Source of the DNA: Polyangia bacterium
GTDB lineage: Bacteria > Myxococcota_A > Polyangia > Fen-1088
Assembly: GCA_036268875.1 (NCBI GenBank)
Contig: DATATI010000074.1
Coordinates: 245,422-309,421, forward strand
Length of the DNA stretch: 64,000 nt
Reading direction: 5' to 3'
The position numbers and the translations under genes were made by a program. Positions 29,263-37,334 of this stretch are shown here, one piece after another (position 1 is the stretch's first letter; the number at the start of each line of letters is the position of its first letter). The notes beneath the pieces are model-generated. The model did not search any database. It worked only from the letters and a program-made list of their open reading frames with translations, and was not told the origin of the DNA.

Positions 29263-29279
29263 GGAGAAAAGCGCCGTTC

Positions 29280-30122
29280 TTACAGCGAACCGGGCTGGTC
29301 CTTCGGCGCGGGCATGATACCCCCGGCCGGGGGGGCCGACTCGACCGAACGCCGCAACGTCGCCGCTCGTTCCCGCAGCGCCTGGATGATCGCCGCACAG
29401 CGCTGCACCATCGACACGTTCGAGACCACGCCCACCACGGTGACGGCCAGGATGATCGGGAACTCGTGCAAGAGGTGCGACGCCGAATCACCGAAGAAGA
29501 CCTTCCACACTGACGTCGCGCCCGAGCCGACCAGCAGATAAACCGCGCGCTCGGCCCGGCGCATCGAGCCGCGCGGGGCTTTGACGCCGGCCGCTTCTGC
29601 CTTGGCCGTGACGTAGCTGAACATGAACGAGCCGAAGATGGCGATCAGCACCAGCCCCTCGACCATCCAGTGCGTGCGGTAATAGACGGCCAGGCCGGCC
29701 AGGAACATGAATTCGCCGTACCGATCGACGACGGCGTCCAGCATCTCGCCGGCGTCGGAAGAAATACCCAGCTTGCGGGCCAGAAGACCGTCGATGATGT
29801 CGCCATAGGCGGCGGCGGTGGCCATCACCGCGGCCAGGCCGAACCAACCGAAGGCACCGGCGACGCTGGCGATCGTCGCCGGGATCAGCGACAGCGCGGT
29901 CACCTGGTTCGGCGTCAGCCCCATCGCCGCCGTCCAGTCGACCACCGGCCCCATCAGCCAGTACCCCATCTCCATCGAGGCTTTGTTCAAAAAGACGCTG
30001 CCGCCGTCGGCGTCGGTGCGGGCGTGGCGGGCCCGCCCGCGCAGAAAGGTCCGGATCAGGTAGCTGACGGCGATGACACCGACCAGACTGAAGATCCCGT
30101 ACGCGAAGTAGACGTCTTTCAT
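29280..30122 (-). CDS. CDP-alcohol phosphatidyltransferase family membrane protein
   Basis: The 280-residue protein contains the full catalytic motif D-G-x2-A-R-x8-G-x3-D-x3-D at residues 111-133 (DGLLARKLGISSDAGEMLDA followed by VVDR), inside six predicted helices. The family joins a CDP-activated alcohol or diacylglycerol to a second alcohol. It has a long N-terminal helix segment not found in short PgsA proteins (about 180 residues) and a soluble C-terminal tail, so it is not simply PgsA. ATG 30122 overlaps the dehydrogenase stop (ATGA). The acceptor is unknown; inositol-like or amino-polyol headgroups are compatible with the neighbours. Confidence 0.85.
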   Translation of the reverse strand: MKDVYFAYGIFSLVGVIAVSYLIRTFLRGRARHARTDADGGSVFLNKASMEMGYWLMGPVVDWTAAMGLTPNQVTALSLIPATIASVAGAFGWFGLAAVMATAAAYGDIIDGLLARKLGISSDAGEMLDAVVDRYGEFMFLAGLAVYYRTHWMVEGLVLIAIFGSFMFSYVTAKAEAAGVKAPRGSMRRAERAVYLLVGSGATSVWKVFFGDSASHLLHEFPIILAVTVVGVVSNVSMVQRCAAIIQALRERAATLRRSVESAPPAGGIMPAPKDQPGSL

Positions 30123-31258
30123 GCGGATGGGCTTCCCACCTGGCGGCGTTCGACCATGTCGCCGATGTCGTGACCTTCCAGCGAGCGCGGACCGCCGAGC
30201 GGCAGCTCGCGCGAGCCGTCGCGCGCCGAGGCATACGCCGTGGTGATGAGCTGGACGCACAGGAACGATTCGCGCGCCTCCTGGCCCACGAAATCGCGCC
30301 GGGCAATCGCACCCTTGAAGTCGTCGAACAGCGAGTTGAACCAGGTGACGTGGCTGGAGTCCATCCAGTCGGACGGGATCTCCTCGCGCTCGAACGTCCA
30401 CTTGGTGGCCGGCCCGCGGCCCTCGGCCGGCACCTGGGTGGCCAGTTCGATGTTGTCGTCCTCGACGCGCACGGCGCCGTGTTCACCGTGCAGCGTGTAC
30501 AGCACCTTGCGCACGCCAGCCGTCCAGCTGAGGTGCGCCGAGGCGAACCCGGTCGGGAACTTCAAGCTGCACGTGAAGTCGTCTTCGGTGTCGAACGAGC
30601 CCATGGTCGCCATCCGCGCGCTGATCGCCGTCGGGTACCCGCGCAGCCATTCAAACGCCAGGTAGAACGTGTGGCTGCCGTGGTCCATGGCAATGCCGCC
30701 GCCCGAATAACGCCGCTCGCGCCGCCAGTCGGGACGCCAATCGCCGATCCCTTTGGCGTGGGTGTTGCGGAAGGTCTGCAACGTCACCAGGTGCACCTTG
30801 CCGATGCGGCCGCTGTCCAGGATGCGGCGGACCGCTTTGATCACCGGCGCGTGTTTATAGTTGTGGCAGGGGAAAATCACCCGGCCGGCGGTGGTGGCGT
30901 GCTTCAGCATCGACCGCGCTTCGTCGACGGTGGTGGCCAGCGGTTTTTCGCACAGCACGTGCAGGCCGGCATCCATCGCCGCGTGCGCCACGGTCGCGTG
31001 ATCGCTGGGCGGCGTGGCGATGTCGGCGAAGTCCAGGTCGCGCTCGGCCGCCAGCAGCGACGCGTGATCCGGGTAGACCCGCACGCCGGGGAGCTGCTGC
31101 AGGGCCAGCGCGCGACGGGCCGGTGACACGTCGGCAACAGCGACGATCTCCACGTCGCCGCCGTCGCCCGCCGTGGCCCGCTGCCGGTAACCGGCGGCGT
31201 GGCCTTTTTCCATGATGAACCCGTAACCGATGATGGCGCCGCGAAGGGTTTTCTTCAT
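30119..31258 (-). CDS. Gfo/Idh/MocA-family NAD(P)-dependent oxidoreductase
   Basis: The 379-residue protein has an N-terminal Rossmann fold (GAIIGYGFI), DIATPPSDHA and the family EKP motif in VLCEKPLATT, which holds the catalytic Lys, then a C-terminal beta-sheet domain with GGGIAMDHGSHTFYLAFEWL. Members oxidise sugars, inositols and related polyols. It is the first gene of the minus-strand set with the CDP-alcohol phosphotransferase, aminotransferase, PgpA and GtrA. No Shine-Dalgarno is obvious upstream of ATG 31258. The substrate is inferred only from context. Confidence 0.88.
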   Translation of the reverse strand: MKKTLRGAIIGYGFIMEKGHAAGYRQRATAGDGGDVEIVAVADVSPARRALALQQLPGVRVYPDHASLLAAERDLDFADIATPPSDHATVAHAAMDAGLHVLCEKPLATTVDEARSMLKHATTAGRVIFPCHNYKHAPVIKAVRRILDSGRIGKVHLVTLQTFRNTHAKGIGDWRPDWRRERRYSGGGIAMDHGSHTFYLAFEWLRGYPTAISARMATMGSFDTEDDFTCSLKFPTGFASAHLSWTAGVRKVLYTLHGEHGAVRVEDDNIELATQVPAEGRGPATKWTFEREEIPSDWMDSSHVTWFNSLFDDFKGAIARRDFVGQEARESFLCVQLITTAYASARDGSRELPLGGPRSLEGHDIGDMVERRQVGSPSA

Positions 31259-31438
31259 GTTCTGTTAATCGACATGTGTTTCGCGCTACGCCGACGGACC
31301 GACGAGAAACGCGCGTTGAAGTAAATCTCTTGTCTCGCTTCAAACGTCAAGCCAACCCCGACCCGCCGCTGCCACCGACCGCCGCTGAAGATAACAATCG
31401 CAGCCGTTTCCGCAATCCTTTCGCAACGATGATCAGCG

Positions 31439-31467
31439 TTGACTCGCCGAATCCGGGAGACTAGCTT
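31439..31467 (+). promoter_or_regulatory. Promoter of glyA, leaderless layout
   Basis: TTGACT (31439-31444), a 17-base spacer and TAGCTT (31462-31467), then seven bases to ATG 31475. The in-frame TTG at 31466 overlaps the -10 and would be upstream of the transcript start, so ATG 31475 is preferred. Confidence 0.55.
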
Positions 31468-31474
31468 GCGCACC

Positions 31475-32722
31475 ATGATTGGCGAAGTGCTGAAGGCCAG
31501 CGACCCCGAAACTTACGAGCTTTGCCGCGGCGAAGAGCGGCGCCAGGAAGAGACCATCCGCCTGATTCCGTCGGAGAACTACGTCTCGAAGGCTGTGTTA
31601 GAGGCTTCGTCGTCGGTCTTCACCAACAAGTACAGCGAAGGCTACCCCGGCAAGCGCTACTACGAAGGCCAGCAGTGCGTCGACCCGCTGGAAGAGCTGG
31701 CCATCCGCCGCGCCAAGGCGCTGTTCGGCGCGGCGCACGCCAATGTCCAGCCGTACTCCGGGTCGCCGGCCAACCTGGCCGTTTACATGGCCTTCCTGAA
31801 GCCGGGCGACAAGGTGATGGGCCTGGCCTTGCCGATGGGCGGCCACCTGACGCACGGCTGGAACGTGTCGATCACCGGGCGCTACTTCACGCCGGTGCAG
31901 TACGGCGTCCGCAAGGACACCGGGCGCATCGACTACGACGAGGTCCGCGATCTGGCCAAGCGCGAAAAGCCGGCGTTGATCTGGGCCGGCGGCACCGCGT
32001 ATTCGCGTATCTGGGACTTTCCAACCATGGCCTCGATCGCCAAGGACGTGGGCGCGCGCTTCGCCGCGGACATCGCTCACATCGCCGGGCTCATCGCCGG
32101 TGGCGCGCACCCGTCCCCGATCCCGCACGCCGACGTGGTCACCACCACCACGCACAAGACTTTGCGCGGCCCGCGCGGCGGCATGATCCTCTCGACCGCC
32201 GAGCACGCCAGCGCCATCGATCGCGCCGTCTTCCCGGGCCTGCAAGGCGGCCCGCACGTGCACAGCATCGCGGCGCTGGCGGTGGCCCTGCGCGAGGCCA
32301 GCCTGCCCTCGTTCCGCGACTATGCCCACCAGGTGGTGGCCAACGCCAAGGTGATCGCCGACCAGCTGGTCTCGCGCGGGTATCAAGTCATCTCGGGCGG
32401 CACGGACAATCACCTGATCCTGGTCGATCTGTCGAACAAGAACGTGTCGGGCAAGATCGCCGCCAAGGCGCTGGACAAGGCGGGCATCGAGCTGAACTAC
32501 AACTCGGTCCCTTACGACACGCGCAAGCCTTTCGATCCTTCGGGCATCCGCCTTGGTTCGCCGTCGGTCACCAGCCGCAACATGCGCGAGCCCGAGATGC
32601 GCCAGATCGCCGCCTGGATCGACCGCGTCATCACCAACCCCAGCGACGACAACGCCGAGAAGGTGCGCGGCGAGGTTCGCGAGCTGACCAAGAAATTTCC
32701 CGCGCCAGGCATCTCGGCGTAG
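31475..32722 (+). CDS. glyA: Serine hydroxymethyltransferase
   Basis: SHMT converts serine and tetrahydrofolate to glycine and methylene-THF. The 415-residue length is normal. Motifs are EETIRLIPSENYVSKAVLEA, TNKYSEGYPGKRYYEGQQ, ANVQPYSGSPANLAVYMAF, FAADIAHIAGLIAGGAHPSP and the PLP-lysine region VTTTTHKTLRGPRGG. The upstream gene (Gfo/Idh) is divergent. GGGAGA at 31455-31460 would suit TTG 31466, but the promoter geometry favours ATG 31475. Confidence 0.97.
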   Translation: MIGEVLKASDPETYELCRGEERRQEETIRLIPSENYVSKAVLEASSSVFTNKYSEGYPGKRYYEGQQCVDPLEELAIRRAKALFGAAHANVQPYSGSPANLAVYMAFLKPGDKVMGLALPMGGHLTHGWNVSITGRYFTPVQYGVRKDTGRIDYDEVRDLAKREKPALIWAGGTAYSRIWDFPTMASIAKDVGARFAADIAHIAGLIAGGAHPSPIPHADVVTTTTHKTLRGPRGGMILSTAEHASAIDRAVFPGLQGGPHVHSIAALAVALREASLPSFRDYAHQVVANAKVIADQLVSRGYQVISGGTDNHLILVDLSNKNVSGKIAAKALDKAGIELNYNSVPYDTRKPFDPSGIRLGSPSVTSRNMREPEMRQIAAWIDRVITNPSDDNAEKVRGEVRELTKKFPAPGISA

Positions 32723-32757
32723 ACGTTCCCGATCCAAGCGCTGGGAGGAGTCTGTCC

Positions 32758-33336
32758 ATGTCCCTTTTCTTTCGTCATCGTCGTTCAGGCCTGCTGCTGG
32801 CCTCGCTGGCGCCCGTCGCCTTCGCGATTTTGGGAATCGCCGCCGGCCCGGTCCACGCCGAGATCATCGAGCTCGTCGACAAGACGAAGATGAACGCCAA
32901 GATCATCCACTATTACGACGGCGTTTACACCGTCGAGTCCAATGGCCAGACGGTCAAGCTGCCGAAGGAAAAAATCCGCAGCGTCTCTTTCCAGCTGCCG
33001 GCCGCGCGTCCGGAGTTCTCGACGCCCGAAAAGACCTTCGAACGCTGGCACAAGGCGCTGCTCGAGGGTGCCGTGGACAAGGTCCTCGACTGCTACGCGC
33101 TCATGTACCAGGGCATGCTGGCCAACCAGATGGGTCTCGGCGGTGCGCAGCAGGCCGACGGCGTGAAGAAGATGCAGAAAGAGGTCGAGGGCACCAAGTT
33201 CGACATCAAGGGCTCGTCGATCAAAGGCGAGACCGCGACCTTGAAGGTGCAGCGCAAAAAAGGCGACGACAGCGACACCGGTGAGATCGCGTTCGTGAGA
33301 GAGAACGGCGAGTGGAAGATGCTTCCCCCGCAATGA
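32758..33336 (+). CDS. Secreted small protein of unknown function
   Basis: The 192-residue protein has a signal peptide with a basic start (FFRHRRSGLL), a hydrophobic core and cleavage near PVHA, giving a mature protein starting EIIELVDKTKMN. Its first part resembles a short beta-domain (AKIIHYYDGVYTVESNGQTV), followed by helical and strand-rich C-terminal parts with DTGEIAFVRENGEWKMLP, similar to the tail of DUF4878- or SnoaL-like domains. I cannot assign a family. ATG 32758 has a GGGAGGAG Shine-Dalgarno at 32743-32750. Its stop overlaps the next gene by four bases (ATGA), so it is likely co-expressed with the giant repeat protein. Confidence 0.75.
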   Translation: MSLFFRHRRSGLLLASLAPVAFAILGIAAGPVHAEIIELVDKTKMNAKIIHYYDGVYTVESNGQTVKLPKEKIRSVSFQLPAARPEFSTPEKTFERWHKALLEGAVDKVLDCYALMYQGMLANQMGLGGAQQADGVKKMQKEVEGTKFDIKGSSIKGETATLKVQRKKGDDSDTGEIAFVRENGEWKMLPPQ

Positions 33337-36300
33337 CGGCGCGGGGCCGCCGAACAACTTCACGGCAGGCGGGCGAGCAGGCGACGATCGCGCTGCTGGT
33401 CTGTGCGGCGGCCGTGGCGTGGGCGGGGCCGGCGCGCGCCACCGGGCTGGATCCGTTTCGGCCGTCCCGGGGGACGACCAGCGGCGCGCCGCTGACGCCG
33501 TTCCACCTGGCGCAGAACGGCGGCCCGTCGACGAACGGGTCAACATCTTCGCCATCCTCGTCAACAACGCCGCCCCGATCCCTGGCTCCGCAAGCCTGCA
33601 CCGGCGACGATCAGTGTACCGGCGAGAACATCTGCGAGGACGGCGTCTGCCAGGCCATCCCGACCCGCACGAACATTCTTTATCTTTATTACCGTGACGG
33701 CGCGTTCCGCGAATTTCTCGGGCTCTACTGGTCCAAGCGCGGGTCGTCGGGTTTTCGGGACGGGGTGCCGTTTTACTGGCACACCTGGACGCCGACCACC
33801 GAGGCGCGGGTGGTGGCGCCGTTCTTCTGGCGTTTCAACGACTACGCCAAGCAACAGCGCACCACCGTCATCGTACCCGGCTTGCCCATCTCATGGACGT
33901 CAGAGCCCGGCGCGACGTCGTGGGCGGTGTGGCCGCTTTTTTATAAGTCGTCGAAGTACGGCTGGGCGGCGCCCATCTTAGGAACCTGGGCGATCAAAGA
34001 TCCCGCCGACCAGAGCGCGTTCGGCGCGGCGCTGTTTCTGTACTGGTGGAACCGCGCGCCCAAGCAGAACGGCAGCGCCTTCGATCTGGCCTTCCCGCTG
34101 TTTGTCTCCAGCCGCGACAACAACAAGGCGTTCACCTACGCCATTCCGCTGACCTTCTATTGGCGGCACCAGGACAACGCCAACACGCTGTCGATCCCGT
34201 TTTTCTACCGCAACACGCACCAGGGCGGAGGTTCGTTCTTCACCTGGATCGGCTATCGCACCCACGAAGGCACCGACACCACCGGCGCCTTGTTCTGGCT
34301 TTACTGGTACGGTCACAACGACGCAAAGAAGACCGCTTACGACGTGGTCTTCCCGGTTTTCTGGAGCGTCCGTGGCCCGAAGGAAAGCGCGACGGTGGGC
34401 TTTCCGTTGCTGTGGTACTTCCGCGAGAACGACGCCGTCGACGCCGTCTTCTTCCCGCTGGTGTGGAGCTTCTCGAACGCCAAGGAGAGCACCACCCTGG
34501 TGATCCCGTTCGTCCATGCCCGCCGCGGCACCTGGACCATGAACGCCGTCTTCCCGCTGTGGTGGCAGGGCGGCGATCCCAAGACGGGCGAGGCGTTCCA
34601 CACCCTGCTGCCGATCTTCTACCGGCAGTCGTCGGGCCACGGCCGGCACGAGACGTTGGTCTCGCTGATCGGCGGCTACCACCGCGACGACGACGCGCGC
34701 TCGAGCACCTTCGCGATCCTGCCTGGCATCATCACCCACCGCGATCCCGAGCAGGACTTCCAGGTCGTCACGCCGCTCTTCATCCGCCACCACAACGCCG
34801 TCGCCGATTCGACCACCAAGATCATCGGGCCGCTGTACTTGCGCGACGATCCACGGGGCTCGACGTCGGTGCTGTTCCCGCTGTTCTGGCGCTTCAAAGA
34901 CGAACCCAGCGGGGCCAGCGCGACCTTGGGTTTTCCCTTCTTCTTCCATCGCGCCGGTCCGCACGACACCACGCTGGCCGCGGGCGTCTTCCCGCTGTGG
35001 TTTTACGGCCGGTCATTTCATGATCTCGCCGGCCACCACGACGGCTGGAGCGGCGGCCTGTTTCCCCTGGCCTTCTTCGGCCGCCACGGCGACGACAGCC
35101 ACGCGGTGGTGTTCCCGCTGCTGTGGCACTTCGGCCACGGCCAGGCCGACACCACGGTCCTGCTGCCGCTGTTCTACACGCACGGCGATCGACACGGCCG
35201 GCAGTCGGCGATCATCCCGCTGCTGACCTTCTTCGGGCACGACCAGGGCGATTCCTTCGCCGTGCAGTTTCCGTTTTTCTGGCATTTCGCCAGCGAGCGC
35301 CAGGGCTGGTCCACCACCGTCACCCCGGTGGGCTTCTTCCACAGCACCCGCGACGGCTGGAGCGCCGGCGTCGGCCCGCTGGTGCCGCTGCTCTATCTGG
35401 CCGGCGGCCCGCGTTCGCACTTCGCGCTGGTCCCGCTCATTTGGTATTTCTCCGACCAGCGCGCCGACAGCAACACCACGGTGCTGGGCCCCTTCATGCA
35501 CCGCCGCCACGGCGGCGAATACACCGACGCCCTCTTCCCGCTGATCTACTATCGACGCGGCGCCCGCCCCGGCGGCACCGACGAGACCAGCTTCACGCTG
35601 TTCCCGCTGGTTCACTATCGCCGCGACGCCGCCACGCGGCTTTTCATCTCGCCGCTGGGCGGTTCAGTGAAGACCGCCGACCGCAAAGCCGGCTTCGTCG
35701 GGCCGTTCTTCTGGTTCGCCAACCGGCAGATGCAGGCCAAGGTGCTGTTCCCTCTGTACGCCGACGTCACCCGCCTGGACACTTACGAACGCACGCGGCA
35801 GTTCGGGCTGTGGTTTCAGATCGACGGCCCGGACCGCAGCAGCCGGCTGCTGTTTCCGCTGTACGGCCACTACGAAGACCAGAAAGAGACCGACACCTAC
35901 GTCTTCCCGTCGCTGTTCCGCCAGCGCCGCACCGACGGTTACCACGTCGACGCCTTCGTGCCGTTCTTCTGGCACTCCGGCGGCAAGGGGTTCGGCACCA
36001 CCGTCGTCGCCACCTGGTTCCAGCGCACCGCGCCCGGGATCTATGTCACTGGCCTGGTCCCGCTGTGGTTTTACGCCAAGAACGACAAGCGCAGCCTGAC
36101 GGTGATCCCACCGCTGTTGCTTTACCGCCGGCGTGGCTTCGACGACGACAGCACCTTCTTGTGGGCCGGCCCGGTCTTTCATTCGCGCGAGAAGGAGCTT
36201 CGCCACCGCACGGTGGTGTTTCCGCTGTGGTGGTCCGGGCACGAGAGGGAACGCAGCTATTCCATCCTGCTGCCGATCTACTGGCACTTCGCCAACACCA

Positions 36301-37301
36301 AGGACGACAGCGCCTGGACGCTGCTGGGACCGTTCTTTCATTCCACCCAGGGCAAAGAGACCACCTACGGCCTTTTGCCCGTGGCCTGGTACAGCGACTC
36401 GTCGGACCGCAAGAGCAGCAGCCTGGGCTTCATGCCGCTCTTCTATCGCTCGCACGCGCCCGGACAGTCGCGGCTGCTGACGCTGCTCGGTGGGTACAGC
36501 ACCACGCAGACGTCGAACATGTGGTACGTCGGCCCGGTGGCCTGGCGCGATTCGCCCGAGTCGCACTTCGCCATGGTGGCGCCGCTCTGGTTCCGCCACG
36601 AAAACAAGGCCACCGAGACCGTCACGCAGGTGATCCCGCCGCTGCTGTCGGTGTCGCGCAGCAACCCGGAGGGCGGCCTCACCACCTTCTTGGCCTTGTT
36701 CTGGCGCTATCGGGACATCGCCTCGTCGACGACCATCGGCTTTCCGCTGTATTACGACTTTCACGAGAAGCACCAGAGTCGGTTCTCGATCTTCATCCCC
36801 ATCGTGGCCCGCTATGAACGCGACAGCGACCAGAACGTGTACTGGATCGCGCCGCTCTTCTATCGCCACACCACCCCTACCACCGGCACCACGGTGGCCT
36901 TCCCGCTGTGGTGGGACTTCAAGCGCGGGGACAACACCACCACGCTGCTGTTTCCGTTCTATGCGCACTGGAAGCGCCCCGGCTATCAATCGACCTACGT
37001 CTTCCCGACGTATTACTACAGCGAAGGCTTGCTGCCCGATGGCCACACGCCGGACGGGACCTGGCAGCGCGCCCTGGTTCCGTTCTATCGCTCGGCGGTT
37101 TACCGGCCGGGCGATTACATGTGGGAAATACTGGGCGGCCTGTTCGGGCACGAGCGCATCGGCCACAAGAACTTCCTGAAGGTGGTCTTCCTGCGCTTCG
37201 AGACCGAGGCGCCCAGCGCCGCGCAGACCTCGTGGTATGGACAGCCGCGACGGGCCTCGCGCCGGACGCCCGCGCGCGGGCTGGCCACCAGCTCCTGGTA
37301 G
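33333..37301 (+). CDS. Giant secreted aromatic-repeat protein (about 45 repeats of an FPLFW-type unit)
   Basis: The 1322-residue protein has a signal peptide (TIALLVCAAAVAWAGPARA), a Thr/Ser/Pro-rich linker and a small cysteine module (CTGDDQC, then CEDGVC). From about residue 110 to the end it is built almost wholly of units of roughly 20-26 residues, each with a short strand such as AVVFPLLWHF, VLFPLFWRF or TVVFPLWWSG, a turn rich in D, N, G, H and K, and a second strand (TTVLLPLFY, TTTLLFPFY). Trp, Tyr and Phe are exceptionally frequent. No known domain, catalytic motif, lipobox or terminal anchor is seen. The alternating aromatic strands suggest a beta-hairpin array, solenoid or very large barrel. 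ATG 33333 overlaps the preceding stop. Function unknown; an outer-surface or outer-membrane structure is inferred. Confidence 0.85.
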   Translation: MTARGRRTTSRQAGEQATIALLVCAAAVAWAGPARATGLDPFRPSRGTTSGAPLTPFHLAQNGGPSTNGSTSSPSSSTTPPRSLAPQACTGDDQCTGENICEDGVCQAIPTRTNILYLYYRDGAFREFLGLYWSKRGSSGFRDGVPFYWHTWTPTTEARVVAPFFWRFNDYAKQQRTTVIVPGLPISWTSEPGATSWAVWPLFYKSSKYGWAAPILGTWAIKDPADQSAFGAALFLYWWNRAPKQNGSAFDLAFPLFVSSRDNNKAFTYAIPLTFYWRHQDNANTLSIPFFYRNTHQGGGSFFTWIGYRTHEGTDTTGALFWLYWYGHNDAKKTAYDVVFPVFWSVRGPKESATVGFPLLWYFRENDAVDAVFFPLVWSFSNAKESTTLVIPFVHARRGTWTMNAVFPLWWQGGDPKTGEAFHTLLPIFYRQSSGHGRHETLVSLIGGYHRDDDARSSTFAILPGIITHRDPEQDFQVVTPLFIRHHNAVADSTTKIIGPLYLRDDPRGSTSVLFPLFWRFKDEPSGASATLGFPFFFHRAGPHDTTLAAGVFPLWFYGRSFHDLAGHHDGWSGGLFPLAFFGRHGDDSHAVVFPLLWHFGHGQADTTVLLPLFYTHGDRHGRQSAIIPLLTFFGHDQGDSFAVQFPFFWHFASERQGWSTTVTPVGFFHSTRDGWSAGVGPLVPLLYLAGGPRSHFALVPLIWYFSDQRADSNTTVLGPFMHRRHGGEYTDALFPLIYYRRGARPGGTDETSFTLFPLVHYRRDAATRLFISPLGGSVKTADRKAGFVGPFFWFANRQMQAKVLFPLYADVTRLDTYERTRQFGLWFQIDGPDRSSRLLFPLYGHYEDQKETDTYVFPSLFRQRRTDGYHVDAFVPFFWHSGGKGFGTTVVATWFQRTAPGIYVTGLVPLWFYAKNDKRSLTVIPPLLLYRRRGFDDDSTFLWAGPVFHSREKELRHRTVVFPLWWSGHERERSYSILLPIYWHFANTKDDSAWTLLGPFFHSTQGKETTYGLLPVAWYSDSSDRKSSSLGFMPLFYRSHAPGQSRLLTLLGGYSTTQTSNMWYVGPVAWRDSPESHFAMVAPLWFRHENKATETVTQVIPPLLSVSRSNPEGGLTTFLALFWRYRDIASSTTIGFPLYYDFHEKHQSRFSIFIPIVARYERDSDQNVYWIAPLFYRHTTPTTGTTVAFPLWWDFKRGDNTTTLLFPFYAHWKRPGYQSTYVFPTYYYSEGLLPDGHTPDGTWQRALVPFYRSAVYRPGDYMWEILGGLFGHERIGHKNFLKVVFLRFETEAPSAAQTSWYGQPRRASRRTPARGLATSSW

Positions 37302-37334
37302 CGACGGCGTCGTCAGCGCCTAGGCGTACGCCGG

